The notes below the pieces were generated by a model that worked only from the letters and a program-made list of their open reading frames with translations, made no database searches and was not told where the DNA came from. A stretch of DNA of 64,000 bases, from the NCBI GenBank assembly GCA_039934035.1, contig JBDTMZ010000008.1:17232-81231 (forward strand). Direction: 5' to 3'. Shown piece after piece: positions 8,759 to 18,404 of this stretch. Position numbers and translations under genes: made by a program. The stretch is from Solibacter sp039934035. GTDB lineage: Bacteria > Acidobacteriota > Terriglobia > Bryobacterales > Bryobacteraceae. Numbering within the stretch: position 1 is the stretch's first letter; each line of letters begins with the position of its first letter.

Positions 8759-9061
8759 ATGTCAATTTCCATATCCTCCCTAATACCGATTACGCCGATC
8801 GCACCAAGTTTAGGCGCTGGGGCCGCACCGGCCGCGGGCAAATTTGCAAACTTCGCCTCGGCTCTGGACGGCGCCATACAGGGCGTCGAGGGCCCGCGGC
8901 AGGAGGCCAACCAAGCGGTTCAGAATCTGCTCAATGGCGACGGGGAACTGCACACTGTGGCGCTGGCCGCGCAGCGCGCCGACCTGGCGTTCGATCTCGG
9001 CCTGCAAGTGCGAAACAAGATCGTTTCGGCCTACCAGGAGGTCATGCGGATGCAGCTATAG
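8759..9061 (+). CDS. fliE: Hook-basal body complex protein FliE
   Basis: This 100-residue protein joins the MS ring to the rod. The C-terminal half is diagnostic: ANQAVQNLLNGDGELHTVAL followed by VRNKIVSAYQEVMRMQL, the conserved FliE end. The N-terminus is a Pro/Ala-rich spacer. It follows flgC by 6 bp and precedes fliF by 33 bp, the standard gene order. Confidence 0.95.
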   Translation: MSISISSLIPITPIAPSLGAGAAPAAGKFANFASALDGAIQGVEGPRQEANQAVQNLLNGDGELHTVALAAQRADLAFDLGLQVRNKIVSAYQEVMRMQL

Positions 9062-9094
9062 CCGCTCGCGGCTACGGTTCGCCGGACGTGACCC

Positions 9095-10780
9095 ATGGAA
9101 CAGTTCAAAAGAATCCTGGCCAGCCTCTCGGCCGGACAAAAAATCATTACAGTGGCAGTGGCCCTGCTGGTGTTGGGCGGCATCTATTCTCTCTCGAACT
9201 GGCGCAAGGAAGCCGACTTCAAGCCGCTCTATACCGGCCTGGCGGCGGAGGATTCGGCTGCCGTGGTGGCGAAACTGAAAGAGAGCGGCGCGGACTACCG
9301 CCTGTCGGCCTCCGGAGATTCGGTCCTGGTGCCATCCGCCAAGCTTGCGGAGATGCGGCTGGAACTGGCGGCCGCGGGCCTGCCCAAAACCGGGCGAATC
9401 GGTTACGAACTCTTCGACAAAACCAACCTGGGCGCTACGGAATTTGTGGAGCACATCAACTATCGCCGGGCATTGGAGGGCGAGTTGGAACGAAGCGTGA
9501 TGGCGCTATCGGAGGTGGAACAGGCCCGTGTGCACGTCACGTTCCCCAAGGACTCGGTGTTTCTGGAATCGCGGGAACCGGCCAAGGCGAGCGTGATGGT
9601 GAAGATCCGGCCGGGAGCCAGGATATCGCCGCGCAATGTGGTGGCCATCGCCCACCTGGTGGGGAGCGCAGTGGAAGGACTTACCCCGGACAGCGTTTCC
9701 ATCCTGGACATGCAGGGGAATCTGTTGAGCCGGCCGGTGGCAGCTTCGCCGGAGGAAGCCGCTTCCGAAGCGGGGCTGGACCACCGCCAGAAAGTGGAAC
9801 GCGACATCCTGCAAAAAATCAGCGCCTCGCTCGATCCGCTCCTGGGGCACGAACGCTATCGCGCGGGCGTTTGGGCGGAGTGCGAGATCAATAGCGGGGA
9901 GCAGAGCGAAGAGACGGTCGATCCCGCCCGTTCCGTCATGGTTTCGTCCCAAAAGACGGAGGAATCAACGGGGTCGAATGCATCGTCTGGGGTCCCCGGG
10001 GTGGCGTCGAACCTGCCGCGCCCTACTTCCAAACCAGGAGGTTCCGGCAACTCCACCACGCGCAGGACAGAGAACGTGGTCTATCAATCCAGCCGTATCA
10101 CCCGCAACATGAAACTGCCGCAAGGCGCCATCAAACGTATTTCGGTGTCCCTGCTGCTGGATCAGCATGCTCGCTGGGAAGGCGCCGGCAAGGCTGCGCG
10201 CAAAGTGATCACACCGCTGACCCCCGAAGTGATGAAGACGGTGAAGGACGTGGTTTCCGCCGTGGTGGGCTTCAACCAGGAGCGTGGCGACCAGATCACA
10301 GTGGAGAGCCTACCGTTCGAAGATACCGTCAACCAGCAAGCTCCTGAGGTGCCGGGCACGGCACCGAAGGGGACGGAGGCACCCGTGAAGTGGAACGATT
10401 GGAAGCATCAACCCCTGCTGATCCCGGTCTCCGTTGCTGTGGGACTGATGGTGCTCGGCGGGATCGCATTTATGGTAATGCGCAAGAAGAAGGTGCCTGC
10501 CGGTGCGGCCCCGGACGTCGAAATGCAGAGGACGTTGCCGGCCAGATCTGCCAACCCGTCTCTCGATGCGGCGAACATGGCCGAACAGATCGAGACGCAA
10601 ATGGCGGAGCGCGAGGCGGAGCAGCAGAGATCGGACCTGGCCGCGCTGGCCAGCATCAAAATGCCGCTGGTGAGAACCAAGAAGACAGAAGTGCTGGCCA
10701 AGCAGTTGCGCGAGGGCTCTAAAAAGGACGCGTCGCCGGCCGGGTTGGTCTTGCAGGCATGGATTTCCGACAAAGGTTGA
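9095..10780 (+). CDS. fliF: Flagellar MS-ring protein FliF
   Basis: FliF (561 residues) builds the MS ring in the inner membrane. One membrane segment is at about residues 18-36 and a second at about 441-461 (LIPVSVAVGLMVLGGIAFMV). Between them lie the ring-building domains, with KPLYTGLAAEDSAAVVAKL (YscJ-like) and the YRRALEGELERSVMAL stretch. The cytoplasmic C-terminus (after 465) would bind FliG. The length is typical. It lies between fliE and fliG in the operon. Confidence 0.96.
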   Translation: MEQFKRILASLSAGQKIITVAVALLVLGGIYSLSNWRKEADFKPLYTGLAAEDSAAVVAKLKESGADYRLSASGDSVLVPSAKLAEMRLELAAAGLPKTGRIGYELFDKTNLGATEFVEHINYRRALEGELERSVMALSEVEQARVHVTFPKDSVFLESREPAKASVMVKIRPGARISPRNVVAIAHLVGSAVEGLTPDSVSILDMQGNLLSRPVAASPEEAASEAGLDHRQKVERDILQKISASLDPLLGHERYRAGVWAECEINSGEQSEETVDPARSVMVSSQKTEESTGSNASSGVPGVASNLPRPTSKPGGSGNSTTRRTENVVYQSSRITRNMKLPQGAIKRISVSLLLDQHARWEGAGKAARKVITPLTPEVMKTVKDVVSAVVGFNQERGDQITVESLPFEDTVNQQAPEVPGTAPKGTEAPVKWNDWKHQPLLIPVSVAVGLMVLGGIAFMVMRKKKVPAGAAPDVEMQRTLPARSANPSLDAANMAEQIETQMAEREAEQQRSDLAALASIKMPLVRTKKTEVLAKQLREGSKKDASPAGLVLQAWISDKG

Positions 10781-10789
10781 TGACAGCGT

Positions 10790-11821
10790 ATGATTGCTAA
10801 CACTCAGAGCGCGGCCATCGCCCGCAGCGGCATCGAGAAGGCGGCAATCCTCCTGGTGGTACTCGGGGACCAGGCCAGCGCCAACATCGTCAAGCAACTT
10901 TCCGAGGACGCGGTCGAACTCGTCAGCCGCGAGGTGGCGCGTTTGAAGCGGGTTTCCCCGGAGGATGCCGAAGCGGTTGTCGAGGAGTTCTACCAGCTCA
11001 CTTCAGCGCAAGAGTACATTGCCACCGGCGGCGTTGAGTACGCCAAAGGGATGCTGCTCAAAGCCTTCGGGCCCGAGGTGTCAAAGCGGATGATGGACCG
11101 CCTGCTCTCCGCCCTCGAAAACGACATGACCACCTTCGATGCGCTCCAGAAGGCCGATCCTCAACAACTCGCCAAGTTCCTGCACAGCGAGCACCCGCAG
11201 ACGATCGCACTTGTCCTGGCGCACCTGAATCCCTCGCAGGCAGCCGCACTGCTGAGTTCCCTGCCGCCGGAGATGCGCGGCGACGTGGCGCTGCGGGTGG
11301 CCAGCCTCGACCAGATCTCGCCGGAAGTAATTGGCAAAATCGCGAGCGTGATCGGGCAGAAGCTGAACGCCTTAGGCCAGTTCAGCCGCGAGTCTTACGG
11401 CGGAGTGCGCACCGTCGCGGAAATGTTCAACCGGCTGGATTCGGCCATCAGCAAGGATATCCTGCAATTCATGGGCGATCAGGACGCCGCGCTGGTCGAG
11501 GCCGTCCAGCATCTGATGTTCGTGTTTGACGATCTCCTGCTACTCGATGAGGCCAGTCTCAAGGAAGTCCTGGGCAAGGTGGATCGCAAAGTCCTGACGT
11601 TGGCCTTGAAAGGTACCGGGGAAGGCCTGAAGAATCACTTTCTGAAAGGCATGTCCTCGCGCGGGGCGGAGATGTTGCGGGAAGACATGGAAGGGCTCGG
11701 CGCGGTGAAGATCAAGGATGTGGAAGCGGCGCAGCAACAAATGATCGCCGTGGTCCGCCAGTTGGAGAACGAAGGCGTTCTCAGCGTTCGCGGCACGGTA
11801 GGAGAGCAATATGTGGTCTGA
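10790..11821 (+). CDS. fliG: Flagellar motor switch protein FliG
   Basis: FliG (343 residues) transmits torque from the stators. The N-terminal domain (GIEKAAILLVVLGDQASANI) binds FliF. The middle domain has the EHPQ motif in HSEHPQTIALVLAHLNPSQA. The C-terminal domain carries the charged stator-facing helix (LLLDEASLKEVLGKVDRKVL, then MSSRGAEMLREDME). The length matches the family. It begins 10 bp after fliF. No fliM is found in the window, although FliG needs it for switching. Confidence 0.97.
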   Translation: MIANTQSAAIARSGIEKAAILLVVLGDQASANIVKQLSEDAVELVSREVARLKRVSPEDAEAVVEEFYQLTSAQEYIATGGVEYAKGMLLKAFGPEVSKRMMDRLLSALENDMTTFDALQKADPQQLAKFLHSEHPQTIALVLAHLNPSQAAALLSSLPPEMRGDVALRVASLDQISPEVIGKIASVIGQKLNALGQFSRESYGGVRTVAEMFNRLDSAISKDILQFMGDQDAALVEAVQHLMFVFDDLLLLDEASLKEVLGKVDRKVLTLALKGTGEGLKNHFLKGMSSRGAEMLREDMEGLGAVKIKDVEAAQQQMIAVVRQLENEGVLSVRGTVGEQYVV

Positions 11822-11829
11822 GGGGACGA

Positions 11830-12513
11830 ATGGCCTCTAGGGTGATCTCGGGCGAAGCCGCGGCAACTGCGGGGCCGATGCCGTGGCGCACGATTGGCGG
11901 CACGGTCGGGCCCTCGCGTCATGCGCTGCAGTACAGCACTCCAGACAGCGGCAGTCAGCCGGAGTCGGAGATGGACCAGCGCCGGGCGAAAATGGCGATT
12001 GCGGAAGCAGCGAAGGACCGCCTGGTAATCGAAGCCAGGGGAGCTTCCCGCCGGGAAGGCGAAGCCGCGGGACGCTTGGCAGCCGAGGCCGAAGTCCGGC
12101 CGGTACTGCAAAGGCTCGCCGCGTCCCTTCAGCAGGTATCGGAGCTGCCGGCGCGGCTGCGAGCGCAGTCCGAGGCAGACTTGGTGCAACTCGCCGTGGC
12201 GATTGCCCAGCGAATTCTCCACCGCGAGCTCAACATCGATCCGGCCGTGATCGGCGGACTGGTAAGGGTGGGTCTGGAGAAGATCCGGATGCAGGACATG
12301 ATGCGCGTGCGCGTATGCCCGGACCATTTGGCTGCCATCCGGGAGTGCCTCGTGAGCGCGGGCGCGGCGCATGTGGAAGTAGCAGCCGACCCGGCCCTGG
12401 AGCGAGGCGGCGTACTTTTTGAAACCAGCCGCGGCAAGCTGGATGTGTCGATCGGCACACAGCTTCAAGAAATCGAGCGAGGGCTCACTGACCGTTTGCG
12501 GGGACCGCGTTGA
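11830..12513 (+). CDS. fliH: Flagellar export apparatus stator FliH
   Basis: The protein (227 residues) has a low-complexity N-terminal part, a helical stretch rich in Ala, Glu and Arg (about 55-105) and the conserved C-terminal region (LVQLAVAIAQRILHRELNID to RGGVLFETSRGKLDVSIGTQ). FliH holds FliI and regulates its ATPase. Its stop codon overlaps the fliI start (TGATG), as is usual for this pair. Confidence 0.9.
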   Translation: MASRVISGEAAATAGPMPWRTIGGTVGPSRHALQYSTPDSGSQPESEMDQRRAKMAIAEAAKDRLVIEARGASRREGEAAGRLAAEAEVRPVLQRLAASLQQVSELPARLRAQSEADLVQLAVAIAQRILHRELNIDPAVIGGLVRVGLEKIRMQDMMRVRVCPDHLAAIRECLVSAGAAHVEVAADPALERGGVLFETSRGKLDVSIGTQLQEIERGLTDRLRGPR

Positions 12514-13871
12514 TGCTCGATTCCATCGATTTGGCTCCCTATTTCGAGAAGCTCGGCCGCATCAACCCCGCCCTGTGGACCGGCGAGGTCACCGAATTGA
12601 TCGGGCTGCTGGTGGAATCACGTGGTCCAGCCGCGGCTATCGGCGACTTCTGCGAAGTTCAGACGCAGTCTGGCCGTGGAATACGGACTCAGGTGATCGG
12701 CTTCCGCAGCGGCCACGTGCTGTCCATGCCGCTGGAGGAGACTGACGGCCTACAGCTGGGCGACTTGATTGTGGCACGCAGCGACGAGGCGCGGGTTGCG
12801 GTGGGACCCGAGTTGTTGGGCCGCGTGCTGGATGGTTTCGGCCTTCCCATGGATGGAAAGCCCGCTATCGATCCGGTAACTTTTTACGATCTGTATTCTG
12901 CGCCACCCAGCCCGATGCAGCGGGAGCATATCGTAGAGCAACTGGTAACGGGAGTGCGTGTGATCGACAGCCTGCTGCCCTGCGGCAAGGGGCAGCGCAT
13001 GGGGATCTTCGGCGGTAGCGGTGTCGGGAAGAGCACCCTATTGGGAGCCATGTCGCGGCAGAGTTCGGCCGACGTCACGGTGATCGCGCTCATCGGCGAG
13101 CGCAATCGCGAGGTCCGCGCATTCCTGGAACACGACCTCGGGCCGGAGGGCATGAAGCGTTCTGTGGTGGTATGCGCGACATCCGACCGCCCTGCGCCAG
13201 TGCGTGTGCGAGCCTGCTTCGTGGCACTGGCGATTGCGGAATACTTCCGCGATCAGGGTAAGAGCGTGCTCATGGTGATGGATTCAGTGACGCGCCTGGC
13301 AATGGCCCAGCGGGAAATCGGCCTCGCGGCCGGCGAGCCGCCCAGCCAGAAAGGCTACACGCCGTCGGTTTTCAATCTGCTGCCCCGCATCTTCGAACGC
13401 GCCGGGAATTTCCCTAAGGGCTCGATCACCGGCTTTTTCACCGTGCTGGTGGAAGGCGACGATTTCAATGAGCCCATCTGCGACGCCGTGCGCGGCATTC
13501 TCGACGGGCATATTATTCTCTCGCGGCAACTCGGCGCTGCCGGGCACTACCCGGCCATTGATGTGCTCAATTCCGTCAGCCGGCTGCAATCGCAACTTTC
13601 CACACCTGACCAGAAGAAAGCTGCCCGCACTCTGCGCGAGGCGATGTCGGCCTATCAGCAGGCTGAAGACCTGGTGCAACTGGGGGCCTACGTGTCCGGT
13701 TCCAACCCACGGCTGGATCGCACCATCCAACTACAGCCCGAGATTCTCAGGTTTCTGTGCCAGGAGGCCGAGACCAATGTCCCGCTGGACGAAACGCTGG
13801 GAGGGATCTGCCACCTCGCGGGGAAGCTCATGGATAGTGATCGGTCACGCGACGTGAGGCTGCTCGAATGA
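12513..13871 (+). CDS. fliI: Flagellum-specific ATPase FliI
   Basis: FliI (452 residues from ATG 12513; a TTG one codon earlier is also in frame) is the hexameric ATPase of flagellar type III export. Visible motifs are Walker A GGSGVGKSTLL near residue 168, the signature GERNREVRAFLEHDL, and the Walker B strand SVLMVMDSVTRLAMAQREIG. It overlaps fliH by one base and fliJ by four bases. Confidence 0.96.
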   Translation: MLDSIDLAPYFEKLGRINPALWTGEVTELIGLLVESRGPAAAIGDFCEVQTQSGRGIRTQVIGFRSGHVLSMPLEETDGLQLGDLIVARSDEARVAVGPELLGRVLDGFGLPMDGKPAIDPVTFYDLYSAPPSPMQREHIVEQLVTGVRVIDSLLPCGKGQRMGIFGGSGVGKSTLLGAMSRQSSADVTVIALIGERNREVRAFLEHDLGPEGMKRSVVVCATSDRPAPVRVRACFVALAIAEYFRDQGKSVLMVMDSVTRLAMAQREIGLAAGEPPSQKGYTPSVFNLLPRIFERAGNFPKGSITGFFTVLVEGDDFNEPICDAVRGILDGHIILSRQLGAAGHYPAIDVLNSVSRLQSQLSTPDQKKAARTLREAMSAYQQAEDLVQLGAYVSGSNPRLDRTIQLQPEILRFLCQEAETNVPLDETLGGICHLAGKLMDSDRSRDVRLLE

Positions 13872-14308
13872 AGTCCTTTCAGTTCCGTCTGGAGCGGGTA
13901 CTCTCCTGGCGTGGAACGCAGCTTTCGGTTGAGGAGGCGAAAGTGGAGCAACTCGCAGGCGGTCTGCGCACCACAGACCACGCAATGGCATGTGTTGTCG
14001 AAGGCCGGGCGGCCGCGCAGGCAAGCGTTGAGCGGGCTGCAACCGTAAGTGGTGCAGACCTGCGAGTGCTGGAGGCCTCCCGCCTGTGGGCCGTTCGCGA
14101 GGAGAAGAGACTAGCCGCCCGCAAGGTGACACTGAAGCTGGCCATCGAGACCCAAAACCGTCGGGTCGCAGAAGCGCGGCTCGGGGTAAAGCTAGTGGAG
14201 CGGCTGAAAGAACGGAAATATGATGTCTGGAAAGCAGATGCAAGCCGGGAGAGCGACGAGTTGGCGGCGGAATCCGCAATTGCCCAATGGCGCCGCTTGA
14301 ACCATTGA
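13868..14308 (+). CDS. fliJ: Flagellar export protein FliJ
   Basis: FliJ (146 residues) is a coiled-coil protein that inserts in the FliI ring. The first residues, KSFQFRLERVLSWRG, are typical, and almost all of the rest is a predicted long antiparallel coiled coil rich in Ala, Arg and Glu. Its ATG overlaps the fliI stop (ATGA). It is the last flagellar gene of this operon. A GC-rich inverted repeat (GGGGAG...CTCCCC, 14331-14347) lies shortly after the stop and may weaken transcription into the next gene. Confidence 0.85.
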   Translation: MKSFQFRLERVLSWRGTQLSVEEAKVEQLAGGLRTTDHAMACVVEGRAAAQASVERAATVSGADLRVLEASRLWAVREEKRLAARKVTLKLAIETQNRRVAEARLGVKLVERLKERKYDVWKADASRESDELAAESAIAQWRRLNH

Positions 14309-14402
14309 GTGAGAAACGCTTGCAGTTGGGGAGCGCCCCTCCCCGGCCACTGACACCACTGCGTAGCTAACGAAAAGCAGCGCTTCCGGTTGCTCGCGCC
14401 GG

Positions 14403-15284
14403 GTGTCTAATGACATCACGTATACGCAGATGCAAATCCTCTCGACCCCGATCGCCCCGGAAACGCACAGTAAGTCCGAAACAATGACCCGGCTGTGCAA
14501 CCTGCCACGTTTGAACCCCAGCGCGAGCCGGTTGCTCGAAGTGTCCAGCGACGTCGACTCGGCACAAGACGAGTTCGAGGCGATTTTCCGCAGCGACCCG
14601 TCGCTGGCTGTGGAACTCCTGCGTGTGGCGAATTCGGCGAGGTTCGAACTCCGGGCCGCCGTACCGAGTATCCACATGGCACTGATGCTGCTGGGCACTG
14701 ACGGGACGCGGAATCTGGCCTTCACCATTGCGATGGGCAGTTACTTGCGCGGAGGATTGTCCGAATCCCAGGTTCGGCCCCTTTGGCTTCACAGCGTGGC
14801 CACGGCCGTGATTGCCGAGCAGATCGGCCATTGCATCGCGCCGGAACTGACGGACCTGTACACCGCGGGGTTAACGCACGATTTGGGCCGGCTCGGACTC
14901 TTGCATGCAGATGAGCGCCGTTACGAGGAGATCCTCGGTAAAGTCTTTTCCAGCATGGACGAGGCAAACGCGCTCGAGAAAGTGCTCTTTGGACTGACCC
15001 ATGCCGAAGCAGGCGGACATCTCGCACAGACGTGGAGCTTTCCGCCTGCACTTTGCCGTTCGATTCGCGCGCACCACGATCCGCTGACCGAAGATGACGG
15101 CAGGCTGCTGCGCATCAACCAGCAGGCGTGCATTCTGGCGGGCGAACTCGGCTACCAGGAATTGCCGAATTGCCCAATCCCGGAGGCGGACCACAGTCTC
15201 TTCGAAGGGTTTCGGAATCGTCCGGAATTAGCCCATGAACGGTTGAAAGCGCAGATCCTGTCGCACATTCAGTCCACGGCGTGA
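14403..15284 (+). CDS. HDOD domain protein
   Basis: The 293-residue product is an HDOD (HD-related output) domain protein. It has LLRVANSARFELRAAVPSIH in the first half, then LTDLYTAGLTHDLGRLGLL and LTHAEAGGHLAQTWSFPPAL, the family's HD-like core. HDOD proteins usually lack phosphodiesterase activity and act as scaffolds in signalling or motility. The start is uncertain: GTG 14403 or ATG 14430. It follows the fliJ operon after 94 bp and converges with flgL. Two further HDOD genes are at 48831 and 60897. Confidence 0.85.
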   Translation: MSNDITYTQMQILSTPIAPETHSKSETMTRLCNLPRLNPSASRLLEVSSDVDSAQDEFEAIFRSDPSLAVELLRVANSARFELRAAVPSIHMALMLLGTDGTRNLAFTIAMGSYLRGGLSESQVRPLWLHSVATAVIAEQIGHCIAPELTDLYTAGLTHDLGRLGLLHADERRYEEILGKVFSSMDEANALEKVLFGLTHAEAGGHLAQTWSFPPALCRSIRAHHDPLTEDDGRLLRINQQACILAGELGYQELPNCPIPEADHSLFEGFRNRPELAHERLKAQILSHIQSTA

Positions 15285-15291
15285 AGTTGGC

Positions 15292-16215
15292 CTACAGGGG
15301 TAACACGTCGAAGAGAGAAGTGTGCGGCATTCTGGCTCGCGCGGAGAGTGCTGCTTGCAACTGCGTTGTGCCCTCGGTGAGTGCTGTAATCGCCTGGGTC
15401 ATATCGGCGTCCGTTTTGCCGCTCAGTTCCGTTTGCAGCTGCAACTTGTCGGTTTGCGCCTGGCTCAGATCGGCCGTCACACGGTTTTCGGCCTGGCCGT
15501 AGAATGAGAGGCGATCGTTCATATAGGTAGACGCGGCGCCGATCGCCCCAATGGAGCTGGCGATACCGGCTAAATCATTGGCGAGAAGCGCGACGCGCAA
15601 TCCGTTGAGGGCGGCGAAGGCGTTGCCGGTTGCCGGCGTAAGGTCCGCGTTGCGTGGGTCAAAAATTGTGTTGCCGCTCAGAGAAACGGCGTACTGCGAG
15701 CCGCCTGTGCCCTGTACGAGACTGGTGGCCGACGCCACCTGCAGGCGGTCCACTCCCGTGGGGTCGGCGAGATTCAGTTGGTAGAGTGGCGCTCCATCCA
15801 GATCGCCGCTGAAAACATAACGTCCTCCAGCCGTGGTGCGGCTATTGGAGACCATTTGTTCCATCAGCGCCTGAACGCTTTGCGCCAGCGTCGCCCGTGT
15901 GGCGGCGGTTTGATTGGTGCTGGTTGCCTGGGTGGCCGTGACCGAGGCGCTTTGCAGCATGTCGATTGCGCTGGATAGGGAGCTTTCGCCCGTCTTCAAT
16001 GTGGTGAGCGCGGTGTTGAGACCGTTTTGGATGTCGGCGTTCTGATGAATTGCGGAATGCAACTGCAGAATGGGGCTGATCTGATCCGGCGCATCGGAGG
16101 GCTGGCTGACTCTCATGCTGCTGGAGATCTGCTGCTGCGCGACGGCCAGCCGCGCCTGAATATCGTTGATCGAATTAACGAACTGCTGGCCCGCCGGTGA
16201 GATAGTGGATAGCAT
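15292..16215 (-). CDS. flgL: Hook-filament junction protein FlgL
   Basis: FlgL (307 residues; HAP3) joins hook to filament. The flagellin-like N-terminal helix appears as NSINDIQARLAVAQQQISS, followed by VSQPSDAPDQISPILQLHSA, and the C-terminal helix as AENRVTADLSQAQTDKLQLQ. The short centre (about 130-240) is beta-rich, as in the family. It follows flgK by 19 bp. Confidence 0.92.
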   Translation of the reverse strand: MLSTISPAGQQFVNSINDIQARLAVAQQQISSSMRVSQPSDAPDQISPILQLHSAIHQNADIQNGLNTALTTLKTGESSLSSAIDMLQSASVTATQATSTNQTAATRATLAQSVQALMEQMVSNSRTTAGGRYVFSGDLDGAPLYQLNLADPTGVDRLQVASATSLVQGTGGSQYAVSLSGNTIFDPRNADLTPATGNAFAALNGLRVALLANDLAGIASSIGAIGAASTYMNDRLSFYGQAENRVTADLSQAQTDKLQLQTELSGKTDADMTQAITALTEGTTQLQAALSARARMPHTSLFDVLPL

Positions 16216-16234
16216 ATAAGCCTCTTTTAGGTAC

Positions 16235-17683
16235 TTACTGAATCATGTTGATCACGGTCTGGGTAAGTTGGTCCAGCATCGTGACCATCTTGGAGACGGC
16301 TTGATACGACCGTTGAAATTCGAGTATTTTGATGGCTTCTGAATCCAATGACACGCCCGATGTCTGTTGGCGCAAGTCTTGAGCCTGCGTGACAAGTCCC
16401 TGCTGTGTGGCCTGGTCGGCCCGGGCGGTTGAAATTGCCGAGCCCAAAGAGGCCGCCATGTTGCCGAAAAACTGGGTATAGCTGACGTTCGCAATCTCAT
16501 CGGCGGCGGTTTGCGGGGTGGCGAGACCGGCGAGCTTCAACGCTATGCCGTTGCTCACCGCCGGCGGGCCGGGGTCGATTGCCGCCAGTTGGCCGGCCGT
16601 CATTGCCGGATCCACCGATAGTGTCTGGGCCATGCTGCTCGGCTTGGTCGGGTCGTACGTGAACAATGGCACGCCCGGTAAAGCCGGAGTGCCCGCGACG
16701 GCTGCGCTGATATTGCCCGACACAAACAGTGCATTGACCCGGTCGGCCACGGATTGCGCAAGCAGATTCAACTGGCCCTGCTGCTGCGAATCGCCGCGCA
16801 ATTGGGCCAGGACGCCGTTGCGGGCTTGCAGCAGGCCGCCAATCTGGCCCCCACGAATTGACGCCGTCACGTCCCGGCCGTTTGAATCGAGGATCTGGGC
16901 GCTTGGCGGTCCCGACGGATTGGTGGCGGGCGGAATGGCGGGAACGCCGACGTTGGAACTGATTTGGTATTGGAATTGGCCCACAACCAGCGGGATTTGC
17001 CCGGCCAGCAGTACGGTTGTCGAGCCATCGGCCTGTTGAAGCGTCTGCACCGGTACGAGTTGCGAAAGCTGTTCGACAGCGTTATAGAGGTCGGCGTCGA
17101 GGGACGGATCCTTGCCGTTTCCCCGCGCGCGCTGCCCGTTAATCTGCTGGATAGTGGCGGCGAGCTTGTTCACCTGATCCACGAGGCCCGTCAGTTGACT
17201 GTCCGCGCCGGAAGCAGCGCGGTCCAGTACATCGCTCTGCTGCAGAAACGCCTGGGAGACAGCTCCTGCCGCGGCCATGACGCCCTGCCGCGCAGATCCG
17301 TCGTTCGGCATTGTGCTCCACGCCGAGAAGGCGGAATAGAGCTGATTCAGGGAGCCCGGGATCCCCGCGGTGCCGGTGATATCGAAGCTGTTCTGGATTG
17401 GCGACAGGGTCGCGACCTGCTGTTCCGCCGTACCGAGCGAAGTCACCTGGAGTTGGACGGCGTGTTCCGCGTAGACATCGCGGGCAGTCTCTACCTGTGT
17501 GGCGGCAACCCCTCCCGAAAGACCCAAGCTGGGACTGAACGGCAAGGCCTTCAGTCCTTGGGTTTGCCTCACATAGCCTGGAGTTGATGCGTTCGCGACG
17601 TTGTTCGCGGTCACACTGAGGGCGCTCTGGAAAACGTCAAGGGCGTTCGCGGAAGTTCGGAGGACGGCAAATAGATTGGACAT
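16235..17683 (-). CDS. flgK: Hook-filament junction protein FlgK
   Basis: FlgK (482 residues; HAP1). I choose ATG 17683 (MSNLFAVLRTSANALDVFQS), because the frame upstream is out of character for the family and overlaps the preceding gene. The N-terminal rod-type motif is SVTANNVANASTPGYVRQTQ. The C-terminal D0 helix has SLDSEAIKILEFQRSYQAVS. The start lies 2 bp after the stop of the FlgN-like gene. Confidence 0.94.
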   Translation of the reverse strand: MSNLFAVLRTSANALDVFQSALSVTANNVANASTPGYVRQTQGLKALPFSPSLGLSGGVAATQVETARDVYAEHAVQLQVTSLGTAEQQVATLSPIQNSFDITGTAGIPGSLNQLYSAFSAWSTMPNDGSARQGVMAAAGAVSQAFLQQSDVLDRAASGADSQLTGLVDQVNKLAATIQQINGQRARGNGKDPSLDADLYNAVEQLSQLVPVQTLQQADGSTTVLLAGQIPLVVGQFQYQISSNVGVPAIPPATNPSGPPSAQILDSNGRDVTASIRGGQIGGLLQARNGVLAQLRGDSQQQGQLNLLAQSVADRVNALFVSGNISAAVAGTPALPGVPLFTYDPTKPSSMAQTLSVDPAMTAGQLAAIDPGPPAVSNGIALKLAGLATPQTAADEIANVSYTQFFGNMAASLGSAISTARADQATQQGLVTQAQDLRQQTSGVSLDSEAIKILEFQRSYQAVSKMVTMLDQLTQTVINMIQ

Positions 17684-17685
17684 GG

Positions 17686-18045
17686 TCAGGCATCCTGGTA
17701 CTGCTGTTGCGCGGGGCGCGGATCCGGCAGAACATCGGCGCCGGAGGCCTCGATCATGCATTGCATCAGGTTCACGTGATATGATGCCGCGTGCTCGAGT
17801 AGCCCTGCGATGAGATCAAGCTCCCGACGAAGACCGGCAATCCCGGCAGCCATTTCTATACCCGGCGACTCAATCCAGGCCGTCCGTAAGTCGTTAATCT
17901 GTGAGATCGCCGAGGCAAGGGCGCACGCCGCGATGTCAAGGTTTTGCGGGGCGGGTTTGAGCAGCAGGACGCGTGCACGGCTTAACGCTTCACCGGCACT
18001 CGCAAAGTGTTGGCTTATGCGTTCGTCCCGCAGATCGCCGCTCAC
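17686..18045 (-). CDS. FlgN-like flagellar chaperone (putative)
   Basis: A 119-residue all-helical protein lies between flgM and flgK, overlapping flgM by 4 bp. FlgN, the export chaperone of FlgK and FlgL, sits in this position in many bacteria. The sequence (ALASAISQINDLRTAWIESP; ELDLIAGLLEHAASYHVNLM) has heptad-like spacing but no clear family motif. The function is inferred from position and fold type only. Confidence 0.5.
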   Translation of the reverse strand: MSGDLRDERISQHFASAGEALSRARVLLLKPAPQNLDIAACALASAISQINDLRTAWIESPGIEMAAGIAGLRRELDLIAGLLEHAASYHVNLMQCMIEASGADVLPDPRPAQQQYQDA

Positions 18046-18362
18046 GCCTTCCCACTGCTTCCCGACGATATTGCCTGGCTCACCATGGCGTGGCTGACCG
18101 CTTTCGCATCCACCTGATAAGAGCCTGAACGTACGGCCGCGGAAAGCTCGTTCAGCCGTTGCACGCGGCTGGCCGAGACGTCCTGCATGGCCCGCGAGAG
18201 ACGGTCGGTGAAGCCAGAGAGTTCCACCGAATCGTTTCCCGTCGAGCCGGTTCGCGGCACTGAACCGTTCTGGCCTTTCGAATCGATGGAATGAACTTCC
18301 GCCGTACGTCCCCTCTGAGTAGCAGCGCTATTTCCGAGGTTAGTAGAATCGATAATCCGCAT
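18042..18362 (-). CDS. flgM: Anti-sigma-28 factor FlgM
   Basis: FlgM (106 residues) holds FliA inactive until the hook is complete. The C-terminal part is typical (RVQRLNELSAAVRSGSYQVD, then AKAVSHAMVSQAI). The N-terminal half is polar and probably disordered, as in known FlgM. The start is ATG 18362. No ribosome-binding site lies directly before it; an AGGAG sits about 34 bases upstream, beyond a small hairpin (TGGCG...CGCCA). A sigma-54 promoter lies just upstream. First gene of flgM-flgN-flgK-flgL. Confidence 0.85.
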   Translation of the reverse strand: MRIIDSTNLGNSAATQRGRTAEVHSIDSKGQNGSVPRTGSTGNDSVELSGFTDRLSRAMQDVSASRVQRLNELSAAVRSGSYQVDAKAVSHAMVSQAISSGSSGKA

Positions 18363-18404
18363 ATTGTACGCTCTGGCGTGCCCGAGCCGCCAGTTCTCCT
18401 TTTC